Part shown: positions 1 to 8,662 of the stretch, piece by piece | Position numbering within the stretch: the first letter of the stretch is position 1 | Layout of the letters: each line of letters opens with the position of its first letter | Source: Marinomonas posidonica_A | GTDB taxonomy: Bacteria > Pseudomonadota > Gammaproteobacteria > Pseudomonadales > Marinomonadaceae | Length of the DNA stretch: 64,000 bases | Direction of reading: 5' to 3' | NCBI RefSeq assembly: GCF_043643765.1 | Contig: NZ_JBHZSP010000002.1 | Location: forward strand, 248,001-312,000 | Translations under genes and position numbers: made by a program | Notes under the pieces: model-generated | What the model saw: only the letters and a program-made list of their open reading frames with translations | Databases searched by the model: none | Told to the model about the DNA's origin: nothing

Positions 1-718
1 CTTTTAGAGCTTCTTCGGCTGACTGAACAGCCAGCCCCAGTTCATCGGTAAGCTCTATGGATTTTAGATAGGATTCCGTCGCAATTCTTAATTGCCTGAA
101 CAACATATAGATAATGAACATCACGGTCATCGCCAACACTAAAATCAAACTGGTCAACTTGATGAACAAATCATAAGATGCGGCTCTTCGCTCAACTTTT
201 TCAGCCGATCTTAAAGTAAGCGTATCTAATACGATGGATTCGGTTGCTTTTAGAATGTTATTACTTTCCTTAAGTGCACTTTTTACATCAACCTGTTCAC
301 CATCAACAAACAATAGTGAATCCAGATACATTAATTTATTAGAGATAACGTCGGTCACCTGATCAGCACTCGGCAATCGTTGAAACACTTGCTTAAGCTG
401 ACCAAACTTCACAATATTTAAGCGACTATATAGAATATCAAAACGATCTCTCGCTTCCTGTAAACGCTCTTCGTTCGGTTGATCTTCCAGCAATTTCAAC
501 GCATTTCTTAGCTTTAGTGCTTCTCTGTCCAGTTGATAAGACGCCCACAAAGCATCTTCTTCAACAGCAGACATAATTACTTTTTGCCGCTCGACCAACT
601 CATAAAAAATGCCCGCCGTTACTGCTAAAAATATGACCGCCGCACTCACCAATAAATATATTGATGAACGTTTTTCTGCAACAGAACGCAGCGGTCTTAG
701 TAGCGACAAAGCCTTCAT
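1..718 (-). CDS. Membrane sensor protein, N-terminal part (likely histidine kinase), cut by window edge
   Basis: The reading frame opens with ATG at 718 and stays open to the left edge, so only the first ~239 residues are present. They start MKALSLLRPLRSVAEKRS, then a hydrophobic segment (about residues 20-40, YLLVSAAVIFLAVTAGIFY), a periplasmic part of about 130 residues rich in helices, and a second membrane segment (LTSLILVLAMTVMFIIYMLF) followed by a charged linker. Two membrane segments flanking an extracytoplasmic sensor are typical of histidine kinases and diguanylate cyclases; the catalytic part is outside the window, so the class is inferred. It starts 7 bases after the stop of the periplasmic protein gene, so the two are probably co-transcribed and may form a sensing pair. 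Confidence 0.7.
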   Translation of the reverse strand, partial: MKALSLLRPLRSVAEKRSSIYLLVSAAVIFLAVTAGIFYELVERQKVIMSAVEEDALWASYQLDREALKLRNALKLLEDQPNEERLQEARDRFDILYSRLNIVKFGQLKQVFQRLPSADQVTDVISNKLMYLDSLLFVDGEQVDVKSALKESNNILKATESIVLDTLTLRSAEKVERRAASYDLFIKLTSLILVLAMTVMFIIYMLFRQLRIATESYLKSIELTDELGLAVQSAEEALK

Positions 719-725
719 CAGTCAA

Positions 726-1241
726 TTACTCGACTAGCATGGCTTTAATTTGCCAAACTGAGCGATTGTGAATGATCTCGTTATTCAGCTCTGGCATGTC
801 GCTGAAAGGATAGAGAACAAACAGCGGACCTTTATCACGAATCGACATAGGCTTTCCGTTCATGTCCATTGCCAATAAAACATCATAGTCAAATGCATCA
901 GAAACCGGCATCTTTGCACTGTAGTCATTTAGAGCAGACACTTTCAAAGTGTCGCCCATGGCGCCAACAACTTGTAAAACGGAACTTAACATTGCTCCCT
1001 GATACAAGTCAGAACCTTCCGTCCAAGGAGTGACCGTTTCTACATCAAATACGCCCAAAGACAACAGCATCTCACGATCAAATTCGGCCGTATTATGGTC
1101 GGTATTGGTGTGAGTAATTTTCCCTGAAACCGTTAAGATCACCTTGCCAGTTGGCTCTGGTAAGCTGGCCGCTGTAGCAGTGATACTTATAACCGCAGAC
1201 AAAATGTAAGTGACGCACGCTAGAACTCTGGATGTAGTCAT
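726..1241 (-). CDS. Periplasmic molybdopterin-dependent-oxidoreductase-fold protein
   Basis: A 171-residue protein with a signal peptide (MTTSRVLACV... TATAASLPEP, cleavage near residue 25). The mature part has the pattern of small stand-alone proteins of the oxidoreductase molybdopterin-binding (SUOX-like) fold: LTVSGKI near the start, a GAMLSSVLQVVGA segment, DYSAKMPVSD, LLAMDMNGKPM and GPLFVLYPFSD towards the end. Such proteins often sit next to a sensor kinase or diguanylate cyclase, as here, and probably act as a periplasmic sensing subunit and not as an enzyme; that role is inferred. It is the upstream gene of a pair with the truncated sensor gene. Confidence 0.7.
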   Translation of the reverse strand: MTTSRVLACVTYILSAVISITATAASLPEPTGKVILTVSGKITHTNTDHNTAEFDREMLLSLGVFDVETVTPWTEGSDLYQGAMLSSVLQVVGAMGDTLKVSALNDYSAKMPVSDAFDYDVLLAMDMNGKPMSIRDKGPLFVLYPFSDMPELNNEIIHNRSVWQIKAMLVE

Positions 1242-1364
1242 ACTCTACCTCATGAATTGAAATTACTAAGCAGTATAAATAAACCAAACCGGCTTTTATC
1301 TAGGCGATTACGAAACGCTACGCTTTCTCAACCTAGCAAAACAAAGGGCTATAACACGAGATAC

Positions 1365-1390
1365 AAAAAAGGCCGCTTTTGGCGGCCTTT
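1365..1390 (-). terminator. Intrinsic terminator after the aldo/keto reductase gene
   Basis: Nine-base stem AAAGGCCGC / GCGGCCTTT with a five-base loop; on the minus strand it is followed by a run of T (A tract at 1365-1370). It lies just after the stop of the aldo/keto reductase gene and separates it from the downstream sensing pair. Confidence 0.8.
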
Positions 1391-1411
1391 AATGCATTTA
1401 ACTACTTGCTT

Positions 1412-2311
1412 CTACGGCACATCATGACCTTGTGATGCAATAAGGACGCGAAACCAATCGTCGTCACTTAAACGAATCTGACAAGCCTCAACGGCACTTT
1501 GTAATCGCTCAATGTTTCCGGATCCCATCACAGGGCAAATACCTGCAGGGTGCCTTAACAACCAAGCGACGACAACTTGGTCGACGGATGCTTCCAACGC
1601 TTCAGCCAGTTCGTTTAGTACATTACGCACACGCAAGGTTCGCTCAGTTTGTCCACTAAACAAATCACCACCGGCAAAAGGCGACCAAGCCATTGGGGTA
1701 ACCGCATGCTGCTGCATATGATCCAAAGTACCATCCTGAAAATGCTGTAAAGCCAGTGGCGATAACTCAACCTGATTAACAATTAACGGGGCATCGGTAC
1801 GAGACTGCAGTAAATCAAACTGTTGCGGAGTGAAATTAGACACACCAAAATGCTTCACCTTGCCCAAGGTAAACAAGTGATCAAATGCCTGCGCCACTTC
1901 ATCGGCATCCATCAAAGGGCTTGGGCGATGCAACAACAAAGTATCAATGTATTCACATTGTAGATTGTCCAATGAACGATCCACACTCGCTAAAATGTGC
2001 TCACGACGATAGTCGTAACGATGGACTTTTATCTCCGGACGTTGCTCGGAAGGCAATAAAATACTGCATTTAGTGACTATTTCCATCTTGTCACGAAGTT
2101 CAGGTTTGCGCTTTAATGCCTCACCAAATAAGCCTTCACACTGATAGTCACCATAAATGTCCGCATGATCAAATGTGGTCACGCCAAGCGCCACACATTG
2201 TTCAACAAAAGCCAATGTATCTTGTGCAGACCAACCCCATTCTTGTAAACGCCAAAAACCTTGAGCAATGCGAGATCCCTCAAAACCTAATGGATGATAT
2301 TGATGTCTCAT
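1412..2311 (-). CDS. Aldo/keto reductase (YdhF-like)
   Basis: A 299-residue NADPH-dependent aldo/keto reductase family protein. Family landmarks are visible: GVTTFDHADIYGDY (catalytic Asp and Tyr region, about residues 45-57), TLLLHRPSPL (catalytic His region), VKHFGVSNFTPQQ, LIVNQVELSPL, AWSPFAGG and a C-terminal HPAGICPVMGSGNIERL cofactor-binding segment. Length and order match E. coli YdhF, whose physiological substrate is not known. It is a single-gene unit ending in an intrinsic terminator. Upstream, in the opposite direction, lies the iron-regulated heme transport operon; no functional link is evident. Confidence 0.85.
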   Translation of the reverse strand: MRHQYHPLGFEGSRIAQGFWRLQEWGWSAQDTLAFVEQCVALGVTTFDHADIYGDYQCEGLFGEALKRKPELRDKMEIVTKCSILLPSEQRPEIKVHRYDYRREHILASVDRSLDNLQCEYIDTLLLHRPSPLMDADEVAQAFDHLFTLGKVKHFGVSNFTPQQFDLLQSRTDAPLIVNQVELSPLALQHFQDGTLDHMQQHAVTPMAWSPFAGGDLFSGQTERTLRVRNVLNELAEALEASVDQVVVAWLLRHPAGICPVMGSGNIERLQSAVEACQIRLSDDDWFRVLIASQGHDVP

Positions 2312-2420
2312 TCATTTTATCCTTTTATTTGAGTGCGCCCATTCTAAATAAGATACAAAGAAACTCAATCCACAATCACAATAGAGCCAAAGGCAATATA
2401 GAATTGACTTTCATTTACAA

Positions 2421-2449
2421 GTAATTATCATTTGCATTACAATAATTAC
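2421..2449 (+). promoter_or_regulatory. Fur-box-like site upstream of hmuT
   Basis: An interrupted inverted repeat, GTAATTAT-N13-ATAATTAC, whose left part read on the minus strand (AATGATAATTAC) matches the Fur consensus well. It lies 13 to 41 bases upstream of the hmuT start. A second, better Fur box controls the receptor arm of the locus. Iron repression through Fur is inferred. Confidence 0.6.
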
Positions 2450-2461
2450 GTGAGATATTCT

Positions 2462-3376
2462 ATGAAGCGCTTCTCCTCTTACCTTACTGGTTGCTTACTA
2501 ACCTTGATAATAACACCTCCCCTGCATGCTGCCGAACGCATTGCCGTCGCTGGAGGCTCGATAACTGAAATCATATATCGACTAGGAGAACAAGACAAAA
2601 TCGTTGGCGTTGACTCCACCAGCACATACCAAGCCGCCGATAAAACGCACCCATTACTGGGCTATGTAAGAAACATTTCGGTAGAAGGCTTACTCTCCTT
2701 ACAACCAGACTTGTTAATTGGCGAGAGTGATACCGGTCCAAGTAAAGCATTAGAACAAGTTCGTGCAGTTGGCTTAAACACCGTCATCATTGAAGAAGAT
2801 GACTCAATTGACGCCATAAAAAGCAAAATCCGCACAGTAGGTAGACTATTACAAGTTGAGAACAAAGCAGAACATTTAATTAATGAGATTCAACTGGACA
2901 TCGACGCTCTTGCCTATGCCAATGACAAACTTAATAAGCAGTCAAAACACAAACCAAAAGTGTTATTCCTACTTACCTTACAAAATGGTGCCCCTATTGC
3001 CGCTGGCCAACATACTTCTGCCCACACTACGATCACGGCAGCAGGCGGCAACAATGCACTAGAAAACGAAAAGGGTTGGGTAAAGCTCTCCCCTGAAGCC
3101 GCTCTTGAGCTTAACCCAGATGTCATAGTAGTCATGAATCGTCCTGATGCAACGTTAGAGGCTGTCGCTCAATTGGCCCATTTCAAATACACTGAGGCCG
3201 TTAAAAATAACGCTGTATACAGCATCGACGGTGGCTATTTATTGGGATTCGGGCCAAGAACACCGCAGGCCATCATTGAATTGGGTACTATGATTCATGG
3301 CGTATTTCCTTTGCCAAAAGGCTATCAATTTCGTTATGACAACCAACAGCAGATCAATACCGGACACAGCTCATGA
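2462..3376 (+). CDS. hmuT: Heme ABC transporter, periplasmic heme-binding protein
   Basis: A type III periplasmic binding protein (BtuF/FhuD fold) delivering heme to the HmuUV transporter. I start it at 2462 (MKRFSSYLTG), giving a clear signal peptide ending at LHAAE; the upstream ATG at 2432 would put ten extra residues before the signal and lies inside the Fur-box region. Visible family segments: RIAVAGGSITEIIYRLG, IVGVDSTSTYQ, LLSLQPDLLIGE, LNPDVIVVMN and YSIDGGYLLGFGPRTP at the C-terminus. About 304 residues, normal for the family. Its stop overlaps the hmuU start (ATGA), so translation is coupled. Confidence 0.88.
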   Translation: MKRFSSYLTGCLLTLIITPPLHAAERIAVAGGSITEIIYRLGEQDKIVGVDSTSTYQAADKTHPLLGYVRNISVEGLLSLQPDLLIGESDTGPSKALEQVRAVGLNTVIIEEDDSIDAIKSKIRTVGRLLQVENKAEHLINEIQLDIDALAYANDKLNKQSKHKPKVLFLLTLQNGAPIAAGQHTSAHTTITAAGGNNALENEKGWVKLSPEAALELNPDVIVVMNRPDATLEAVAQLAHFKYTEAVKNNAVYSIDGGYLLGFGPRTPQAIIELGTMIHGVFPLPKGYQFRYDNQQQINTGHSS

Positions 3377-4434
3377 CAGACACTCTAACGCTGAGCAGTG
3401 AGCGCAGCAAAAAGCAATTCATGGCCAAGCCATTTACACTTGGCCTACTTATATTAAGCGCCATTTTGTCCATCATGATCGGTGCGATGCCACTGTCTTT
3501 TAGTCAAATATTTCAAGATCTGCTTAATATCACAGGAGCACAACATTATGCCCTGAGCACGAATGTTTTACTGGAAATTCGCTTACCTCGCACCCTACTG
3601 GCCATGGCGGTTGGCGCGGCATTGGGTATCTGCGGTGCCGCCATGCAAGCACTGTTTCGCAACCCTTTAGCTGACCCAGGATTAATAGGCGTTGCAGGAG
3701 GCGGAGCATTTGGCGCCGTCGTCATTATTGTACTCGGTAACAGTATGTTCCCAGATGCGATGTCCTATTTTGGCCCATATGCACTACCAATAGGCGCCAT
3801 GTTAGGTTGCCTTGGCGTCTGCGGCATTATCTATAAACTCAGTAACCAACATGGTCAATTCACTATTATCACCTTATTACTAGCCGGCATTGCTGTGAAC
3901 GCGATAGTTGGTTCTTTTATTGGCATATTAACGCTAATAAGTACCGATGAAGAATTACGGGAATTAACCTTTTGGACCATGGGGAATCTTGGCGGTAATA
4001 ATTGGTCACTTACCTTACCAGTACTGCTCTTGATTGGTGTTAGTTTAGTTGGCTTAAGTCGCCTTGCTAGACCTCTTAACTTATACCTCCTTGGCGAAGC
4101 TCAGGCACAGCATCTTGGTGTACAGGTGGCGCAACTCAAGAAACAAGTCTTTTTTTTCACCGCCATTGCAATTGGTGCAGCTGTTTCAATTAGTGGCATG
4201 ATTGGCTTTGTTGGTTTTGTTATTCCTCACCTTGTTCGTATTTTAATTGGCCCAGATCATAAATTTTTACTGCCAACCAGCATGTTGTTGGGCGCCAGTT
4301 TTCTTACCCTTACTGACATTATTGCGCGCATTGCCATCTCCCCAGCAGAAGTGCCGATTGGGTTAGTCACCAGTGCTTTAGGTGGCCCTTTCTTCCTTTA
4401 TGTATTGTATAAGCAAACCCAAAGATTCAATTAA
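3373..4434 (+). CDS. hmuU: Heme ABC transporter permease
   Basis: An inner-membrane permease of the FecCD/BtuC family, 353 residues with about ten hydrophobic segments. The family signature is present: EIRLPRTLLAMAVGAALGICGAAMQALFRNPLADPGLIGVAGGGAFGA near residues 68-115 and GFVGFVIPHLVRILIGPDHK in the C-terminal third. It overlaps hmuT by four bases and is followed 20 bases later by the ATPase gene. Together the three form a heme importer that moves heme from the periplasm to the cytoplasm. Confidence 0.9.
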   Translation: MTDTLTLSSERSKKQFMAKPFTLGLLILSAILSIMIGAMPLSFSQIFQDLLNITGAQHYALSTNVLLEIRLPRTLLAMAVGAALGICGAAMQALFRNPLADPGLIGVAGGGAFGAVVIIVLGNSMFPDAMSYFGPYALPIGAMLGCLGVCGIIYKLSNQHGQFTIITLLLAGIAVNAIVGSFIGILTLISTDEELRELTFWTMGNLGGNNWSLTLPVLLLIGVSLVGLSRLARPLNLYLLGEAQAQHLGVQVAQLKKQVFFFTAIAIGAAVSISGMIGFVGFVIPHLVRILIGPDHKFLLPTSMLLGASFLTLTDIIARIAISPAEVPIGLVTSALGGPFFLYVLYKQTQRFN

Positions 4435-4454
4435 TTCTTTTTAGGATATCAATC

Positions 4455-5249
4455 ATGTCTATTATCACACATGACTTATCGATCTCATTCATGGACAAGC
4501 CTTGCCTGAAAAATGTCCAACTGACAGCTAAAACCAATCAACTGACCGTTTTAATTGGGCCAAATGGTGCAGGCAAATCCACATTATTAAAAGCTTGCTG
4601 TGGCGATTTCGAAGCAGCTTCAAATCAAGTTTCTTTAAATGGCAAAAACATCTCTCAATATTCTGCAGCAGAACTTGCTCAAATAAGAGCCGTCATGACT
4701 CAGTCCTATGAGATGGGATTTAGCTTTACCGTATCCGAATTAGTAATAATGGGCTGCTATGCTTTCGAGCATCTCATCTCTCGGCAAGATATGGCAAAGA
4801 TTGTACGAGATGCCATGAATTATATGTCGATATCACATTTGCATGACCAAAACTTTATGACGCTGTCGGGAGGAGAAAAACAGCGTACGCAGTTAGCCCG
4901 AGTATTGGCCCAACTGTGGTTTCCTTATCAACAAGACACCCCTCGTTTTCTACTGCTAGATGAGCCTACCTCCAGCCTTGATATTTATCACCAACATCAA
5001 GTTCTATCTCTTGCCAAAACTCTCACCAATAGAAACATAGGAGTGATCGCCGTTGTGCATGACCTATCCCTTGCAGCAAATTTTGCTGATCAACTGGTCC
5101 TGCTCAATCATGGTGAAGTGGTCACACAAGGGACTGCGGAAAAAGTATTACAAAGACATCATTTAGATAAGGTTTATGGCGTCAAAGGAGATTTTTTTCA
5201 TTCATCCCCCAACATTCAGCCCACAGTATTATTGGATGCAATTCAATAA
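4455..5249 (+). CDS. hmuV: Heme ABC transporter ATP-binding protein
   Basis: A 264-residue ABC ATPase. Walker A is GPNGAGKST (about residues 36-44), the Q-loop region AVMTQSYEMGFSF, the signature LSGGEKQR, Walker B FLLLDEPTSSLD and the switch histidine in VVHDLSLA. The spacing and small size fit HmuV-type ATPases of heme importers. Last gene of the hmuTUV operon, followed by an intrinsic terminator shared with the convergent hmuS gene. Confidence 0.9.
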   Translation: MSIITHDLSISFMDKPCLKNVQLTAKTNQLTVLIGPNGAGKSTLLKACCGDFEAASNQVSLNGKNISQYSAAELAQIRAVMTQSYEMGFSFTVSELVIMGCYAFEHLISRQDMAKIVRDAMNYMSISHLHDQNFMTLSGGEKQRTQLARVLAQLWFPYQQDTPRFLLLDEPTSSLDIYHQHQVLSLAKTLTNRNIGVIAVVHDLSLAANFADQLVLLNHGEVVTQGTAEKVLQRHHLDKVYGVKGDFFHSSPNIQPTVLLDAIQ

Positions 5250-5280
5250 TACCATTTGAATTAGAAACACATTTAAATAA

Positions 5281-5311
5281 AAAAGGGAGTGCTAAATAGC
5301 ACTCCCTTTTT
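5281..5311. terminator. Bidirectional terminator between hmuV and hmuS
   Basis: Perfect stem AAAAGGGAGTGCT / AGCACTCCCTTTT with a four-base loop, flanked by A and T runs, between convergent genes. Confidence 0.85.
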
Positions 5312-5361
5312 TGTCCCACCCTGAAATACGTTGACATAAATAGGACTTCTTTATGGCGACA

Positions 5362-6435
5362 TCAGGTATCAAGCGTAGCTTCAGCAATGGCTCGCCAATC
5401 TTTGTTTTCCGGGCTTTTTTCTATTCTTTTACCAAAGAATTGCGCCACCTGATTTCCAGTTCCGTCATACAACTCTAATGAAGTAATAATGCCATCAGAC
5501 GTTGGCTTTCTAATTAACCAACCACGGTTTACACCACTCATAAGTAAATGCAAATTGAACTCTGGGTCAAGGATATTCAGCCAATCTCCCTTCTCAACAA
5601 TCGAATGAATGACACCAGAGTGAATCTGAATGCCGCCTTTATTCCCTACGAAACACATAATAGGCACTTGCTGATCCGCTACTGTAATCAACACCTCTTT
5701 CAATTTCCCTATGTCAAACGGCTGAGCATATTCTTCACCGACCAAATCAAATGCCCGTTCTCGGCTTACTGCATATTTCTTCAGCAAACCAACAAATTGA
5801 TGGACATCTGTCATATTTGACCAGTCTTGGTATAGAGCCTTTTGATCTATCTCTTGCGCTTCGCTAGCAACGTCTTCTGATCTCTTAACAATGCTCAATC
5901 TTACTTGCTGATTTGAATGGCGATATTTTGTGACCAAACTCATATAGGCTTCAACATTACTGCTTTCTTGCAAATACAATTTCTGAATAGCCACACCATT
6001 TTCATCATAAAATTGAAGACTAAAACGACTACCGTTAGACAAAGTTTCTTGAACAGCAAAACCATGCTTCCAACGTTTTAGAAATAACCGTAAATCGATA
6101 CGATTATCAAATGAAATGATTAATCCCATCCCCATTGGCCCGCCAACTTTGACATTTTCATAAACGCCTTTACGTTCATGAACAGCAAAGTCATTACGTA
6201 GCAAAATCATGACATAACCCAAACTTGGTAGATCTTTAAGCAAATTGGCAAAATCGTCATTCAGGTAAAGACTCTGCACACCCAACTGCTCATAGACCAT
6301 TTCTGCTTCAGACATTTCCAACTGAGCCGCAACGTCACGCTGTCTCATATTTGGTTGATCTTGCTTCAATGCGGCATATTTCTCCTGCAAAGAGGCATTA
6401 TCAATTGATCTGTCAAATAACGTCTTAATAGACAT
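5362..6435 (-). CDS. hmuS: Heme-degrading/heme-trafficking factor, HemS/ChuS family
   Basis: A 357-residue cytoplasmic protein with the duplicated HemS/ChuS architecture: an N-terminal half (about residues 1-180, with MRQRDVAAQL, VMILLRNDFAVHERKG, FLKRWKHGFAVQE, SLQFYDENG) and a second half repeating the pattern (IMCFVGNKGGIQIHSG, NILDPEFNLHLL, ITSLELYDGTGNQVAQFFGKR). Members bind imported heme and release its iron or pass it on. It lies 21 bases after the outer-membrane receptor gene and is expected to share its Fur-controlled promoter. Confidence 0.85.
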   Translation of the reverse strand: MSIKTLFDRSIDNASLQEKYAALKQDQPNMRQRDVAAQLEMSEAEMVYEQLGVQSLYLNDDFANLLKDLPSLGYVMILLRNDFAVHERKGVYENVKVGGPMGMGLIISFDNRIDLRLFLKRWKHGFAVQETLSNGSRFSLQFYDENGVAIQKLYLQESSNVEAYMSLVTKYRHSNQQVRLSIVKRSEDVASEAQEIDQKALYQDWSNMTDVHQFVGLLKKYAVSRERAFDLVGEEYAQPFDIGKLKEVLITVADQQVPIMCFVGNKGGIQIHSGVIHSIVEKGDWLNILDPEFNLHLLMSGVNRGWLIRKPTSDGIITSLELYDGTGNQVAQFFGKRIEKSPENKDWRAIAEATLDT

Positions 6436-6456
6436 AACAACTCCAGACTTGTTTCG

Positions 6457-8352
6457 TTAAAAGGTTGAAGTAAGTGACAGTTTGAAAGAGCGTCCGCTTT
6501 CCAGATAGCGTTCGGATTCTCGCTCTGGTTGAATCATCACAACCTTATCCGTTAGATTATTAATACCAAATCGCACTCTGGTGTTATCCAATATCTGCTT
6601 ACTCACGCCCAAATCGGCCACGAAATACCCTTCTAACATCTCTGTATTAGCCTCATTAGTAAACTGGTCACCAACATAACGAGCTTGTGCATCTAGATCA
6701 AAACCTGAATATAGATCTTTATGAAGGTAGTTTACTTTGACAAGATGATCCGAACGATCCATTAACGCCTTACCATTAGACTCATTTTCAGTATCAAGAT
6801 AAGTGTAACTCAAGCTAAGTTTCTGGGTATCTAAATCATTAAATATCGACCAAGTGAACTCTACACCCTGTAAAATAGCCGATTCAATATTTTCATATTG
6901 TCTAATTGTAACCCCCGTTGATGACACTACTTCTGTATTGATGAGATCTTCTACATCCGAGCGAAACAAAGTAATGGCACCTTGGGAATGACTCTGCTGG
7001 AATGTTACCCCTAACTCAAGCGTGTTCGCCGTTTCAGGTTTAAGATCATCATTCCCTAAATAGCGACTCGGTCCTGCATTCACCACGTAATTAGAAGAGC
7101 CTTGACTAATAGAAGGCGCAAGATAACTTTTACCATAGCTAGCTTTTACTCCTAAAACAGGTGTTAGCTGATTAAAGACACTGACTTTAGGGCTAACCTC
7201 GCTACCATATTTACTGTGATCATCAAATGCCAAGCCCAATGTAATACTTGCTTTATCCGTCATCTTAAACACATTTTGTGCCGCTAAGGTCGTTGAATCC
7301 ACCTTGTCTTGAAACGTCGTGGTGTCGTCACGAATGGCTTCTTCCTCGCGATAAGTTAACCCAACACTCAGATAATTTTTTTCATTTAAATAACCTTGCG
7401 TATCAAAAGCAAAACTGTCTTCCTTAACGGTCCAATCACGGGTTGCTTCAAGTACATTCGACTCACCAGTCGAATAAGAAACCGTGCTGTCAAAATCGGC
7501 TATTTCAGTTAAATACTCGGCGGTAAATATCTTGGTTTCGACGTCAGTCGTGTCATCTTCATCTCCCGAAGCGTCGTATTCCTTACTATTGTCATCAGAT
7601 TGAAGAGTACTGAGTTCAATACGATCGCCATTATTCAAGTCGATTCCAATCACGGCTTGATAGTTATCAAGGTCTTTAGACGATTGTAAACTGGCCAAAT
7701 TGTCATCATCTCGAATTTCATCTCTGTCACTGGTTTGTCCAGAAATCAATAAATCAATATTATCTGTTACCGCGCCAGAAGCAGACAAACTTACCCCTTG
7801 ACTATCTCCACCATTGGCATTGTCCATTACTTCTCCGTAAAGAGAGATTGAGCCAGACCATTCTGCGGTGGATTTTTTGGTAATGATATTAATTACCCCG
7901 GCCAAGGCATCAGCACCATAAAGACTGGACGCAGGGCCACGAATAATTTCGATTTTTTCAATATTAGCTAAAGGCACCAACCCATAACGATACGCAGGCT
8001 CTCTAGGTACGGAACGGTCAATGTTTGGGATACGTTTACCATTTACCAAAATCAAAACTTGATCCGTACCAAAACCTCTTATTTGAGCGGCTGGCGATGG
8101 ATTGACATAAGTGGAAACGAGCTGAACACTGGGAGATAAATTGATAACATCAGCTAAATCCGTTGCGCCACTAGACTTAATGTCATCAGCCGTAATGACA
8201 CTAACGGAGCCAGAATAGTTATTTTGATCAACAGGCGCTTTCGCTGAAATGATCAATGAATCCAAATCCGTTGTCTCATTCGCCAATAAAGTATTTGCTG
8301 TAATGAAGCAACCGGAAATTAAAATAGCTAACTTTTTTTTATTAAATTTCAT
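6457..8352 (-). CDS. TonB-dependent outer-membrane heme receptor
   Basis: A 631-residue TonB-dependent receptor. Signal peptide to LLANE, then a TonB-box-like stretch (DLDSLIISAKAP), a plug domain (SGATDLADVINLSPSVQLV, AAQIRGFGTDQVLILVNGKRIP, NIEKIEIIRGPASSLYGADALAGVINIITKK) and a long beta barrel ending in aromatic Phe (LSLTSTF), needed for outer-membrane insertion. A YLAPSISQGS segment sits where heme receptors carry their FRAP box; heme as ligand is mainly inferred from the adjoining HmuS and HmuTUV genes. The Fur box lies about 70 bases upstream of the start. Confidence 0.85.
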   Translation of the reverse strand: MKFNKKKLAILISGCFITANTLLANETTDLDSLIISAKAPVDQNNYSGSVSVITADDIKSSGATDLADVINLSPSVQLVSTYVNPSPAAQIRGFGTDQVLILVNGKRIPNIDRSVPREPAYRYGLVPLANIEKIEIIRGPASSLYGADALAGVINIITKKSTAEWSGSISLYGEVMDNANGGDSQGVSLSASGAVTDNIDLLISGQTSDRDEIRDDDNLASLQSSKDLDNYQAVIGIDLNNGDRIELSTLQSDDNSKEYDASGDEDDTTDVETKIFTAEYLTEIADFDSTVSYSTGESNVLEATRDWTVKEDSFAFDTQGYLNEKNYLSVGLTYREEEAIRDDTTTFQDKVDSTTLAAQNVFKMTDKASITLGLAFDDHSKYGSEVSPKVSVFNQLTPVLGVKASYGKSYLAPSISQGSSNYVVNAGPSRYLGNDDLKPETANTLELGVTFQQSHSQGAITLFRSDVEDLINTEVVSSTGVTIRQYENIESAILQGVEFTWSIFNDLDTQKLSLSYTYLDTENESNGKALMDRSDHLVKVNYLHKDLYSGFDLDAQARYVGDQFTNEANTEMLEGYFVADLGVSKQILDNTRVRFGINNLTDKVVMIQPERESERYLESGRSFKLSLTSTF

Positions 8353-8418
8353 TTTTAAAACCTAAGAAAGTTGAAAGATGATATACAACTTGCACTCCTT
8401 GCAACCCTTAAGCTAAAT

Positions 8419-8437
8419 GATAATGATTACTATCATT
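8419..8437. promoter_or_regulatory. Fur box upstream of the heme receptor gene
   Basis: GATAATGATTACTATCATT matches the 19-base Fur consensus at most positions, including the GATAATGAT half. It lies upstream of the receptor-hmuS pair, supporting iron repression of that arm. Confidence 0.75.
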
Positions 8438-8662
8438 ATTTTCAACAAATTATTTGCACATTTCCCTCAATGTGTCATTTTTATGCAAATGACATCACCT
8501 AACATCCTAGGTATACTAGCCCTCATTCAAGACTGACCTCTTATACAGAGCGACGCGACCACTTACAGACGGGATATTTTTGAGCCATACATTGACCCTT
8601 TATTTATTTAGCCACTAGGCGCTCATTAACAAAAAACTTAAACCACTGTGATGGATACAAAC

